Assembly (NCBI RefSeq): GCF_026626305.1
Contig: NZ_JAPNUE010000002.1
Coordinates: 415,964 to 479,963, forward strand
Reading direction: 5' to 3'
Origin: Frigidibacter sp. RF13
GTDB taxonomy: Bacteria > Pseudomonadota > Alphaproteobacteria > Rhodobacterales > Rhodobacteraceae
DNA length: 64,000 nucleotides
The notes under the pieces are model-generated. The model made no database searches, was not told the origin of the DNA, and saw only the letters and a program-made list of their open reading frames with translations. The first letter of the stretch is position 1; the number at the start of each line of letters is the position of its first letter. A program made the translations under genes and the position numbers. This document shows positions 34,087 through 42,873 of this stretch, in pieces.

Positions 34087-34727
34087 GGACGGGCCGCCAG
34101 CCGGTACACGGGGCCTCCCGCCGCCTCGGCATCGGCTGCCTCGTGGGTTGCCAGCAGCGTCGGCACACCCTGGCGGCGTATGTGATCGAAAACGAAACTC
34201 CGGATCTCGGCGCGCAGTGTCTCGTCGAGGCGTGAAAAGGGTTCGTCGAGCAGCAAAGCCTTCGGTCGTGCGAGCAGCGCCCGCATCAGCGCCACCCGCG
34301 CACGTTGCCCGCCCGACAGAGTGGCGGGATCGCGATCCGCAAATCCGGCGAGCCCCGCGGTTTCCAGCGCCTCTTCGATCGCCTGCCGCCGCGCCGCGCG
34401 GTCGCGTGGCGCAGGTCCGAGGCCGAAGGCAAGGTTCTGGCCCACCGAGAGATGCGGGAAGAGAAGCGCGTCCTGAAACAGAACGCCGATCCCCCGCGCC
34501 TCTGCCGGTCTGTGCGTTACATCCAGACCGTCGAGCGACACCGTGCCGAGACCGATGAAGTTGCGCCCCAGGTGACCGCCGATGAAATCGAGAAGCGTCG
34601 ATTTGCCGATGCCGGACGGGCCCATGATCGTCACCACCTCGCCCGCGCCCACCTCGAACGACAGGGGCGGGAAGAGCGGTTCCGCGCTCCCGACCGGACA
34701 GATGCAAACGTGCTTGAGGCTGAGCAT
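34071..34727 (-). CDS. ABC transporter ATPase (YnjD-like)
   Basis: A 218-aa ATP-binding subunit. The start is the ATG at 34727 (MLSLKHVCICP); the longer frame adds a Cys/Arg-rich leader and is rejected. Walker A is GPSGIGKST, the Q-loop is VLFQDALLFP, the signature is LSGGQRARVALMR and Walker B is ALLLDEPFSRLD. It is the last gene of the five-gene operon, 1 bp after the fused permease. With the permease and binding protein it matches the E. coli ynjBCD arrangement, an importer of uncertain, possibly thiamine-like, substrate. Confidence 0.9.
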   Translation of the reverse strand: MLSLKHVCICPVGSAEPLFPPLSFEVGAGEVVTIMGPSGIGKSTLLDFIGGHLGRNFIGLGTVSLDGLDVTHRPAEARGIGVLFQDALLFPHLSVGQNLAFGLGPAPRDRAARRQAIEEALETAGLAGFADRDPATLSGGQRARVALMRALLARPKALLLDEPFSRLDETLRAEIRSFVFDHIRRQGVPTLLATHEAADAEAAGGPVYRLAARPQGTE

Positions 34728-34728
34728 C

Positions 34729-36417
34729 CTATCCCCGTCCCAGAAGCCCTTGCCGGTTCTTCCACAGAAGCACCGGAAGCACCAGCGCAAGCCCGTAGGC
34801 GGCCAGCGGCATCAGCGCCTGCAGGCTCGCATACATTCCCGCCACCCGCCGGTCACCGCCCGAGGACAGCGTCACCGCCTCGGTCGTCAGCGTCGTGACC
34901 CGGCCGCTGCCGATGAAGAGCGTGGGCAGGTACTGCGCGACCGAGACGGCAAAGCCGATGGCGGCGGCGGTCAGGATCGGGCCGAGAAGGCAGGGCAGCC
35001 GCACCGTGAGGAACCGCCGCCAGGGCCCGGCGCCGAGCGAGGCGGCGCTGTGGAAGAGCCGTGGGTCGAGCCTGTGCCAGGCCTCGGTCAGGGTCAGCAT
35101 CACATAGGGAAAGGTGAAGATCGCATGCGCCCAGAGAACCGCCGTCCGGTCACCGCCGATCCCCGCTTTCAGGAAGACCACATTGAGGCCGAAGAGAAAG
35201 GCCAGCTGCGGCATCAGAAGCGGCAGGTAGATGAGCGCGGTTGCCCAGCGGGCGCGTCCGAAGCGACCGCGCGTCTCCCCCTCCAGCCAGAGGATCGCGA
35301 GTATGAGCGACAGGAGCGTCGCGCCAGCACCGATCAGGGCGGTCTCGGCCAGTACATGCACCCAGCCGGAGCGGGTATCGCCCCAGAGCGCCAGCGACCA
35401 GCGTTCGGGCAGGGCATGGGGAAAGGACCAGCGCCAGGCGAAGGACCAGACGATCAGCGACAGCAGCGCCATGAGGCCGGCCGCGACAAGACCGCCCGCC
35501 GCCGAGGGCGCGAGAGCACCAAGCCAGGGGGCACGGAGTGCCCGCCAGCCCCGGGCGAGGCGGCGTCGCGCATGCGCCGCCACCAGCCGTTCGCCCAGAT
35601 GCCAGCCGAAGATAGTCAGGGCCACCAGAAGGCCGAGGAGAAGCGCCGCGAAAGCAGCGGGCGCGAAAAGCTGCAGGTCGGCCGACTGGAACCAGCGTGT
35701 CATGGCGACCGCGAGGGTCGGCGGGTTCGAGGGTCCGAGGATGATCGCCATGTCGACGACCGAGAGCGAGAACGAGAGGACCGCATAGACCGGCAGCCTG
35801 AGCGCCGGATAAAGCGCGGGCAGCACGAGCCAGTACCAGGCGGCACGGCGCCCGTGGCCGAGCGCGCGGCCGGTGGCGACGAGCCGCGCGACCGGCAGAG
35901 AGCCAATTGAGGCAAGCATAACGAGCGCGAGAAACGGCAGTTCCTTCACCGTCAGCCCGAGGATCAGCGCGATCCCCAAAGGGTCATGCACGGTTGCGAT
36001 ATCGGGCGGCAGACTCCAACCGGTTGCCCAGGGGCTGAGCGCCCGGGCGATCCAGCCCGAGGGGGCGATGAGAAAGGCGAAGCCGATCGCCAGTGCCGCG
36101 TGTGGCGCGGCCAGCAGCGGTGCGAGCCAGGAGGTGGCGCGCCGCGCTCCGCCGATCCACATCATCAGTTCGAAGGCGAGGAAGAAGGCAAGCAGTGTCG
36201 AGGCGACGCCGGTCCAGAGCGTCAGCGCGATGCTCTTGCCGACGCCGGGAAGCGCCGCAAGGGCGGCGAGCGGCACGGCGTCCGAGGAAAGGCCCGCATC
36301 GAACCCCAAGGCGACGCGGGCAGTCTCGGCCAAACCGGCGAGGATCGGCGCGACGAAGCCAAGGGCCACGGCTGCAAGGACCGACAGCCTGAGCCCCCGG
36401 CCCTCGCCCCCGGTCAT
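34729..36417 (-). CDS. ABC transporter permease, two fused domains (YnjC-like)
   Basis: A 562-aa integral membrane protein with about twelve helices. Two binding-protein-dependent permease halves are joined in one chain, each with its own EAA-type loop (ATGRALGHGRRAAWYW in the first; FHSAASLGAGPWRRFLTVRL in the second). The start chosen is ATG 36417, overlapping the binding-protein stop by 4 bp; ATG 36438 would be 7 residues longer. The fused form is typical of the ynjC, thiP and iron (FutB-like) transporters. Confidence 0.88.
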   Translation of the reverse strand: MTGGEGRGLRLSVLAAVALGFVAPILAGLAETARVALGFDAGLSSDAVPLAALAALPGVGKSIALTLWTGVASTLLAFFLAFELMMWIGGARRATSWLAPLLAAPHAALAIGFAFLIAPSGWIARALSPWATGWSLPPDIATVHDPLGIALILGLTVKELPFLALVMLASIGSLPVARLVATGRALGHGRRAAWYWLVLPALYPALRLPVYAVLSFSLSVVDMAIILGPSNPPTLAVAMTRWFQSADLQLFAPAAFAALLLGLLVALTIFGWHLGERLVAAHARRRLARGWRALRAPWLGALAPSAAGGLVAAGLMALLSLIVWSFAWRWSFPHALPERWSLALWGDTRSGWVHVLAETALIGAGATLLSLILAILWLEGETRGRFGRARWATALIYLPLLMPQLAFLFGLNVVFLKAGIGGDRTAVLWAHAIFTFPYVMLTLTEAWHRLDPRLFHSAASLGAGPWRRFLTVRLPCLLGPILTAAAIGFAVSVAQYLPTLFIGSGRVTTLTTEAVTLSSGGDRRVAGMYASLQALMPLAAYGLALVLPVLLWKNRQGLLGRG

Positions 36418-37601
36418 TTCGTGTAGCGCCTTGCCCATTCCTCGGCGATGCGCACCATCCAGCTCGGGTGCGGCTCGACAAGCGTCGGGCCGAGGTCCGC
36501 CTCCATCGGCAGGGCGGGCGAGACGGGCAGGTCGGCGAAGGCCGCGCGTTGCGTCTCGTCAAGCTTTGTCATGTCGAGCACCGTATAGCTGCCGAGGATG
36601 CCGATATCCTGCGCGCGGGCCTGGGTGGCCGGGTCAAGAAGGAAGTTCGCGACCACTTCCGCGCCCTCGCGATGGGCGGCATTGAAGGGGATGGCGACGA
36701 AGCTGATATTGCCGATCGATCCCGCAGCGGGGCCATAGGTGCGCACCGTGTCGGGCAGAAGGCCCTTTTCGACCGCGGCTGCGGCTGCGGCCGGATCGAA
36801 GGCCATGGTAAGATCCACCTCGCCATCATTCAGCATCTGGTTCAGCACGCTTTCATTTTCCGGGAAGGTCTCTCCCCCCCGCCAGAGATTGGGCCGCAGC
36901 GCGTCATACCAGGTCCAGAGCGGTTCAGTCGCAGTTGAGAAACTGTCGTCGCTCGCCTCGGACTGCAGGACGGACGCATCCGGCGTCAGTTCGATCAGCG
37001 CCTGCTTGAGGAAGGTCGCGCCCATGAAATTCTGCACCGCCGGATGGGTGAAGCGGCCCGGATTGGTCTTGGCCCAGTCCAAGAGCGCCGCCGCCGACCG
37101 GGGTGGCTCGTCTACTCGAGCGCTGTCATAGGAATAAACGAATTTGGCCAGCCGCCAGGGAGATTCGTAGCCTTCGGTCGGGACGGTGAAATCGGTCACG
37201 GCCGCAGACCCCGGATTGAGGTCGAGGAAAGCCGCGTTCGGCAGGTTCTCAAGGAACGGCCCGTGCAGAAGCCCCTGTTCCTTCATCGACAGGAAATTCG
37301 CGCCATTGATCCAGATGAGGTCGACCGAACCGCCCTCGGTCTGGCCCGCGCTCTTCTCGGCCAGCACCCGCGTCACGGCCTCAGCCGTATCGGACAGTTT
37401 CACCTGTTCGACATGCACGCCGTATTTTTCCGACACTTCCCGGTCGACCCAGGCGATGAAATCATTGGTGCGGCTGTCCCCGCCCCAGGCGTTCCAGTAG
37501 ACGGTCTGGCCCTTCGCGGCGGCGAGCGTATCGTCCCAGCTGTCGGCCCAGAGGGGTGCGCCGATCAGGGCGAGGAGTGTGGCGGTGAGTGTCAGTCTCA
37601 T
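36414..37601 (-). CDS. ABC transporter substrate-binding protein (YnjB-like)
   Basis: A 395-aa periplasmic binding protein with a signal peptide ending PLWA. The mature start TVYWNAWGGDSRTNDFIAW and internal LIWINGANFLSMKEQG are like YnjB proteins, a group of large binding proteins related to those for thiamine and iron. It overlaps the downstream permease gene by 4 bp and the upstream CDP-alcohol transferase by 4 bp. Substrate unknown. Confidence 0.88.
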   Translation of the reverse strand: MRLTLTATLLALIGAPLWADSWDDTLAAAKGQTVYWNAWGGDSRTNDFIAWVDREVSEKYGVHVEQVKLSDTAEAVTRVLAEKSAGQTEGGSVDLIWINGANFLSMKEQGLLHGPFLENLPNAAFLDLNPGSAAVTDFTVPTEGYESPWRLAKFVYSYDSARVDEPPRSAAALLDWAKTNPGRFTHPAVQNFMGATFLKQALIELTPDASVLQSEASDDSFSTATEPLWTWYDALRPNLWRGGETFPENESVLNQMLNDGEVDLTMAFDPAAAAAAVEKGLLPDTVRTYGPAAGSIGNISFVAIPFNAAHREGAEVVANFLLDPATQARAQDIGILGSYTVLDMTKLDETQRAAFADLPVSPALPMEADLGPTLVEPHPSWMVRIAEEWARRYTK

Positions 37602-38233
37602 GCGTCGGTCCTATGGTCGTTCTTGGCTGAGGAAAAGGCTTGCCAGCCCCAGTGCCAGCGCAGGCCGGTGGTGAAGAGGCACAGGATGGCGAAGAGGGCG
37701 GCGAGTATCGGGAAGGCCCGAGGCCAGAGGCACATGGCGATGAAAAGCGCGATGGTCTCCGCGCCTTCGGTCAGGCCGCCGAGATAGTAGATGCCCTTCG
37801 CCGGATAGGCGGTCGATGCCTCACCGCGCCGGGCGGCGATGGTGGCGAAGGCCAGAAAGCTTGATCCGGTACCGATGAAAGAGGCGATGAGGAAGGCGGC
37901 GGCAAGAGCGTTCGCGGGAGGGTTGGCGAGGGCGAAGCCCAAAGGCACGAGACCGTAGAAGAGGAAATCGGCAGCGATGTCGATGAAAGCGCCACGGTCG
38001 GTTGCCTGCGTTTCCCGTGCCACGGCTCCGTCCAGCCCGTCAAGCGCGCGGTTCGTCAGGATGAGTGCGAGCGCCAGCCCGTACCAGCCCGCCGCCAGCG
38101 CCGGAACCGCCAGAGCGCCGATGCCGAAGGCCGCAAGCGTGATCTGGTCGGCAGTTACGCCGCGCGCTGCGATCAGTCGGGCGGGGGGTCGCAGGACCGC
38201 GTGCTGCATGGGCAGGAGGAACCGGTCGATCAT
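37598..38233 (-). CDS. CDP-alcohol phosphatidyltransferase (YnjF-like)
   Basis: A 211-aa membrane enzyme. The start is ATG 38233 (MIDRFLLPMQHAV), overlapping the flavoprotein stop by 4 bp. The family motif appears as DGAVAR, then GAFIDIAAD, with the metal-binding Asp residues in place. Five to six helices are predicted. Such enzymes join a CDP-activated lipid to a small alcohol. E. coli ynjF is also beside ynjBCD, so the linkage is conserved between distant groups. The acceptor alcohol is unknown, possibly something imported by the neighbouring transporter. Confidence 0.87.
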   Translation of the reverse strand: MIDRFLLPMQHAVLRPPARLIAARGVTADQITLAAFGIGALAVPALAAGWYGLALALILTNRALDGLDGAVARETQATDRGAFIDIAADFLFYGLVPLGFALANPPANALAAAFLIASFIGTGSSFLAFATIAARRGEASTAYPAKGIYYLGGLTEGAETIALFIAMCLWPRAFPILAALFAILCLFTTGLRWHWGWQAFSSAKNDHRTDA

Positions 38234-40386
38234 GCGCCGCCCCGGCGCCAGCGGTGCAGGCTTTCGAGAAAGCGCAGCGCGCGCGCGTTCACATGCGCCT
38301 TGCGCCATTCGCCCGCAGCATATTTGTTGGCTTCCGCGAAGGTCGGATAGGAATGGATCGTCCCGAGGATCTTGCCCAGCCCCAGCCCGTGTTTCATCGC
38401 CAGAACGAACTCGGCCAGCAGGTCCCCCGCATGTTCGCCGACGATGGTGGCACCGAGGATCCGGTCCTTGCCGGGCGCGGTCAGCACCTTGACGAAGCCG
38501 TGGGCGGAGCCGTCGGCAATCGCGCGGTCCAGATCGTCGATGCCGTAGCGCGTCACTTCATAGGCGATGCCCTGCGCCTTCGCCTCGGCCTCGTTCAGCC
38601 CAACGCGGGCGATTTCGGGGTCGAGGAAGGTGGTGGCCGGCATCACCCGGTAATCGGCGCGGAAGCGCCGCGCGAAACCGAAAAGCGCGTTCACGGTGGC
38701 AAACCAGGCCTGATGGGCGGCGGCATGGGTGAACTGATAAGGCCCGGCCGCATCGCCCGCCGCGTAGATATTGGGGTAGAGCGTTTCGAGATAATCGTTC
38801 GTCTCGATCACGCGGCCCGCCGGGATGCCCAGGTCCTCCAGGCCGTAACCTTTCAGCCGCGCCGCGCGGCCCACAGCAACGATCAGATCGTCGAAGACGA
38901 TGCGGCGGCGGGTGCCGTCGGTCTCGACCTCGATCCATTTCTCGCTATCCGTCAGCCCGCAGGACAGGGCCTTGTGGCCGGTCAGCACCTCGACGCCGTC
39001 CTCTTCCAGCCGGGCGCGGGCGAAGGCCGACACCTCCTCGTCCTCGCGGATCAGAAGTCTTGGTGCCATTTCGATGATCGTCACGCGGGAGCCGAGCCGC
39101 GCGAAGCTTTGCGCCAGTTCCGACCCGATCGGCCCGCCGCCGAGGATGGCGAGGCGTTTCGGTGCCTCGGCCCGGGCCGCAAACGCCTCCCACAAAGTAT
39201 CCGAGGTCAGATAGCCCACCGCATCGAGCCCCGGCAGCGGCGGCACGAAGGGGGCAGCCCCCGTTGCCAGCACGATGGCGCGCGCGGTCAGACGGGTCTC
39301 GCTGCCATCCTTCGCGGCAATGGCTACCGTCCAGGGGTCGACAAGGCGAGCGTGACCTTCGCGCACCTCGACGCCGAGGCCTTCGTAACGTTCGATGGAA
39401 TCATGCGGCTCGATGGAGCGGATCACCGCGTCGATCCGGGCGAAGACGGCGGGGAAGTTCACGCCCGCCGGTCCCACCGCAATGCCGAACGCTTCGGCCT
39501 TGCCGATCTGGCGGGCGAGCTTCGCCGAGCGGATCAGCGCCTTCGACGGCACGCAGCCATAGTTCAGGCAATCCCCGCCCATCCGGTGGCCCTCGATCAG
39601 CGTCACCTTGGCCTTCACAGCAGCCGCGATATAGGCAGAGACGAGGCCAGCAGCGCCCGCGCCGATCACGATCAGGTTGCGGTCGAAGCGACGGGGCCGC
39701 TTCCAGCGGGCATAGACCTTGCGGCGTTGAAGGGTCGCGATGAAGGCGCGCGCGATCCAGGGGAAGACGCCGAGAAGGACGAACGAAAGGATCAGCGCGG
39801 GCGAGAGGATGCCCGAAAGGCTGTCGATCGCCGCCAGCCGCGTGCCCGCGTTCACATAGACGGCGGTGCCCGCCAGCATTCCAACCTGGCTGACCCAGTA
39901 GAAGGTCAGCGGCCGGATCGTCGTGAGGCCCATCAGAAGGTTGATCGCGAAGAACGGGATCGCGGGAATGAGCCGCAGGGTGAAGAGATAGAAACTGCCG
40001 TCGCGGGCAAATCCCTCGTTCACTGCCTTCAGCCGGTCGCCGAGCCGCGCCTGCACCCAGTCGCGCAAAAAATAGCGCGCGGCGAGGAAGGCGAGCGTGG
40101 CACCGATCGCCGAGGCGAAAGAGACGAGGAGAAGCCCGCCCCAGAAGCCGAAAAGCGCGCCGGCGGCAAGCGTCATCCAGACGGCGAGCGGCAGAGAGAG
40201 CGCAGTGACCGCAACGTAGGCGGCGAAGAAGATCGCGGCGACCGTCACCGGGGCCGCCGCCCGCGCCGCCTCGATCCGGGCCAGCTCGGTCCTGACATCG
40301 GCAAGGCTGCCGATCTCCGGCCCGTACAGGCGGTAGAGGATCAGGATGGCGAGCGCGGCGCCCAGGAAGATCAGCGGTCTTTTCAA
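38230..40386 (-). CDS. TVP38 membrane domain fused to pyridine nucleotide-disulfide oxidoreductase
   Basis: A 718-aa two-domain protein. Residues 1-225 form a TVP38/TMEM64 (VTT) membrane domain (AGALFGFWGGLLLVSFASAI and further helices). Residues 235-718 form a flavoprotein disulfide reductase like mercuric or dihydrolipoyl reductases: IGAGAAGLVSAYI, redox pair in GGDCLNYGCVPSK, NAD site LGGGPIGSELAQ, FAD site YAAGDAAG and the dimer-interface block HSYPTFAEA. It is the first gene of the operon and overlaps the CDP-alcohol transferase by 4 bp. The C-terminal half lacks the usual HxxxxE pair in its standard form (HSYPTFAE is close). The fusion suggests electron transfer at the membrane; its partner is unknown. 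Confidence 0.9.
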   Translation of the reverse strand: MKRPLIFLGAALAILILYRLYGPEIGSLADVRTELARIEAARAAAPVTVAAIFFAAYVAVTALSLPLAVWMTLAAGALFGFWGGLLLVSFASAIGATLAFLAARYFLRDWVQARLGDRLKAVNEGFARDGSFYLFTLRLIPAIPFFAINLLMGLTTIRPLTFYWVSQVGMLAGTAVYVNAGTRLAAIDSLSGILSPALILSFVLLGVFPWIARAFIATLQRRKVYARWKRPRRFDRNLIVIGAGAAGLVSAYIAAAVKAKVTLIEGHRMGGDCLNYGCVPSKALIRSAKLARQIGKAEAFGIAVGPAGVNFPAVFARIDAVIRSIEPHDSIERYEGLGVEVREGHARLVDPWTVAIAAKDGSETRLTARAIVLATGAAPFVPPLPGLDAVGYLTSDTLWEAFAARAEAPKRLAILGGGPIGSELAQSFARLGSRVTIIEMAPRLLIREDEEVSAFARARLEEDGVEVLTGHKALSCGLTDSEKWIEVETDGTRRRIVFDDLIVAVGRAARLKGYGLEDLGIPAGRVIETNDYLETLYPNIYAAGDAAGPYQFTHAAAHQAWFATVNALFGFARRFRADYRVMPATTFLDPEIARVGLNEAEAKAQGIAYEVTRYGIDDLDRAIADGSAHGFVKVLTAPGKDRILGATIVGEHAGDLLAEFVLAMKHGLGLGKILGTIHSYPTFAEANKYAAGEWRKAHVNARALRFLESLHRWRRGGA

Positions 40387-40628
40387 CGTTCCTCTCCGGC
40401 GGAGCCCGCGACGGGCAGCGGTGGGTTTCGCCCTTTATGAAGGCGGGGTGCGGCCCGCGCCAAGGTGATTGCGTCCTTCTGTCCAAGACGTGATCTGTTG
40501 CAACATCGCCGTGAGGTCTGCGTCGGAACTCGGGCGGGGGCTCGTCGAGCATTTCATGCACGCCTCGCACCTCCCGCCCGGCCGACGAGAAACGAAGTGC
40601 CCGAGGAGGCGTGGCGGAGGGTACCGGC

Positions 40629-41009
40629 TCAGCGTTCGCCGGACGGGCGCAGACGGTTCACCCACTCCGCCAGCTCGTCCAGCACCGCCGCGCGCCCGAA
40701 AGAGGCGGCGGCGATGGCGCGCTGCGCGTCGCGCTCCGCGGCGATCCGGGTGATCCGCGCCTCGAGCGCGGTTTTCGTCCGTTCCGACAGGATGAGATGC
40801 ATATCAAGCGCCCGGAAAGTTGGCATTTCCGGCTCGGCGACAGCCTTGCGGACCTCGGCTGCGAGCGCTTGTGCCAGATCCTCGCGCGCCTGCTCGGCTG
40901 CGGCGAGGCGGGCAGTCACGGATGAGAGCGCGGCAAGGTCGCTGTCGCGCCGGGCCTCGGCCACGCGTTTCAGCCGCGCAAGCTGGCGGGCGCGGTCGGC
41001 GGGGGTCAT
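40629..41009 (-). CDS. FliJ-like flagellar coiled-coil protein
   Basis: A 126-aa protein predicted to be almost entirely alpha-helical coiled coil (RLKRVAEARRDSDLAALSSV, AAEQAREDLAQALAAEV, LEARITRIAAERDAQRA). It is the last gene of the flagellar operon, overlapping flhB by 4 bp. Size and composition suit FliJ or a similar export chaperone, but no diagnostic motif exists, so the name rests on context. Confidence 0.6.
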   Translation of the reverse strand: MTPADRARQLARLKRVAEARRDSDLAALSSVTARLAAAEQAREDLAQALAAEVRKAVAEPEMPTFRALDMHLILSERTKTALEARITRIAAERDAQRAIAAASFGRAAVLDELAEWVNRLRPSGER

Positions 41010-42100
41010 TTCGTACCCCTTCCGCTGCGCTCGCGGACCCGGCGCCGCATCCGCTCGGCATAGCGGATCGCGGCGGCGACCGGGGCATAGTGATCGGGCC
41101 GGATTTCCCGCCCGATTTCAACGGTCGCATGGATCGCCCGCGCGGTCGGCGGGTCGGAATGGATCGGCACACCCGCCGTGGCCGCCGCCTCGCGGATGCG
41201 GGCGGCAACCTCGTCCACCCCCTTGGCAAGGCAGATCGGCGCTTTACCGCTCGCGCGGTTCCATTTCAGCGCCACTGCATAATGGGTCGGGTTCACAACC
41301 ACCACATCGGCCTTTGGCACGTCGGCGAGCATCCGGTTCATCGCGATCTCTTCCGCCCGGCGGCGGCGATGACCCTTCATATGCGGATCGCCCTCGGATT
41401 GCTTGAATTCCTCCATCAGCTCCTGGCGGCTCATCCTGTTGCGGCGCAGATGTTCGAGCTTCTGCCAGCCGAAATCCGCGAGCCCGATCACGAGCGCAAT
41501 CGCCGCGACCAGCATGAGGAAGCGCAGGAGAAGCTCGACCATCACCGCCGAGACCGCACCCGCCGGCAGGGCGGCGGTCGTCATGATTTCTTCCATGTTG
41601 CGCAGGAGGAACCAGCCCAGGAGGCAGCCGGTGATCAAAAGCTTCACCGCGCTTTTCGCAAACTCAAAGAGGCCAGCGCGACCGAATTTCTGCTTGGCAT
41701 TCTGTAACGGGTCGATGCGGCTGAGCTTGGGGCTGAGCTTCTCGCCCGCGAACACCAGGCCCCGTTGTGCGATGAGGGTCAGAAGGGCCGCGAGGCCCGG
41801 CAGGAGGAGGAAAGGCAGGATCGGCAGGACCATCGCGACCGCCCAGCCCGCGACCCGGGCGCCGGAGGGCGCCCCCGCGGCGGCGCCCGTCAGGGCAAAG
41901 CCGCTGAGATAGGTCTCCGCCCGGTCGCCGAAGGCGATCAGCAGTTTCGCGCCCGCGAAGGCCGAGAGCGCCAGAAACCCCGCCATGCCGCCCGCATAGG
42001 TTAGGTCGGCCGACCGCGCCACATCGCCCCGCGCGCGGGCATCGTCGAGCTTCTTCTGCGTCGGCTCGTGTTCGCGGCTGGCATCGTCCTCGCCGCTCAT
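41006..42100 (-). CDS. flhB: flagellar type III export protein FlhB
   Basis: A 364-aa export-gate protein. The start is ATG 42100, overlapping the fliR stop by 4 bp. The N-terminus has the usual EPTQKKLDDARARGDVARS. Four hydrophobic helices follow. The self-cleavage motif NPTH lies near residue 268 (VVVVNPTHYAVAL). Its cleaved C-terminal domain switches export from hook to filament substrates. Confidence 0.96.
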   Translation of the reverse strand: MSGEDDASREHEPTQKKLDDARARGDVARSADLTYAGGMAGFLALSAFAGAKLLIAFGDRAETYLSGFALTGAAAGAPSGARVAGWAVAMVLPILPFLLLPGLAALLTLIAQRGLVFAGEKLSPKLSRIDPLQNAKQKFGRAGLFEFAKSAVKLLITGCLLGWFLLRNMEEIMTTAALPAGAVSAVMVELLLRFLMLVAAIALVIGLADFGWQKLEHLRRNRMSRQELMEEFKQSEGDPHMKGHRRRRAEEIAMNRMLADVPKADVVVVNPTHYAVALKWNRASGKAPICLAKGVDEVAARIREAAATAGVPIHSDPPTARAIHATVEIGREIRPDHYAPVAAAIRYAERMRRRVRERSGRGTK

Positions 42101-42873
42101 CGCGGCACCCCGAATGGATCGGCGAGGATCGCGTCGAACGCGCCTTTCCACAGGCCGAGCATCAGGGGCGCGGCGACCGCGAGCATGACAAGCGCCCCCG
42201 CGGTCAGCGCTGGCGCGCCGACGAAGGCGACCATCAGGGACGGCATGGCGCGGTTGATGACGCCGAGCGCCACATTGTAGAGAAGCGCCGCCACCACGAA
42301 GGGTGCAGCAAGGCTGAAGGCCAGCGCGAAGGCCTGCGACACCTGGCCCACGGTCCAGCTCTTCAAGAGCGCCGCACCCGGTACTGTGCCTGCGGGCAAG
42401 GCCTCATAAGACAGGATCATCGCGCCTGCCGCCCGGACGTGCAGGCCCGACAAGACGGCGAGACACAGTGCCGACATCACCAGAAGATGCGCCATCGCGG
42501 GCATCGGCTCTCCCTGGACGCCGAACATCTGCGACAGCGACCCCGATTGCGCCGCGATCCCGCCCGCCATTTCCAGCGCCAGGAGGAACAGGCGGACCAC
42601 GAGGCCAAGCGCGAGCCCGTTCGCAGTTTCCGCAAGGAGAAACAGCACATATCCGGCGACGCCGCCTTCCGGCGGGGCGATATGCGCCTCGACCGCCGGG
42701 GCGACGATCGCCGTGAAGGCAAGCGCCAGCGCGAGCCGGAGGCGCGCGGGCACGGCGCGCTCGCCGAAGGCGGGAAGAAGCGCCATCACCGCGCCGAGCC
42801 TGAGAAAGACCAGCCCAGCGATCAAAAGGGGGCCGTGAAGGGTGGCAAGGATAGCGTCCTGAAGGCCCGTCAT
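42097..42873 (-). CDS. fliR: flagellar export protein FliR
   Basis: A 258-aa membrane protein with about six helices. Typical FliR sequences include GALLKSWTVGQVSQAFALAF and the VNRAM-type loop (YNVALGVINRAMPSLMV). Start and stop overlap flhA and flhB by 4 bp each. It forms the core export gate with FliP and FliQ; FliP is encoded at 53319 and FliQ is not in the window. Confidence 0.95.
   Translation of the reverse strand: MTGLQDAILATLHGPLLIAGLVFLRLGAVMALLPAFGERAVPARLRLALALAFTAIVAPAVEAHIAPPEGGVAGYVLFLLAETANGLALGLVVRLFLLALEMAGGIAAQSGSLSQMFGVQGEPMPAMAHLLVMSALCLAVLSGLHVRAAGAMILSYEALPAGTVPGAALLKSWTVGQVSQAFALAFSLAAPFVVAALLYNVALGVINRAMPSLMVAFVGAPALTAGALVMLAVAAPLMLGLWKGAFDAILADPFGVPR

Noticed and set aside
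38254..40440. 728-aa plus-strand open frame opposite the TVP38-reductase gene, and similar long frames at 6877-8823 and 43224-45065
   Set aside because: They mirror the codon pattern of real genes in a GC-rich genome, are rich in Arg/His/Asp/Gly and show no domain.
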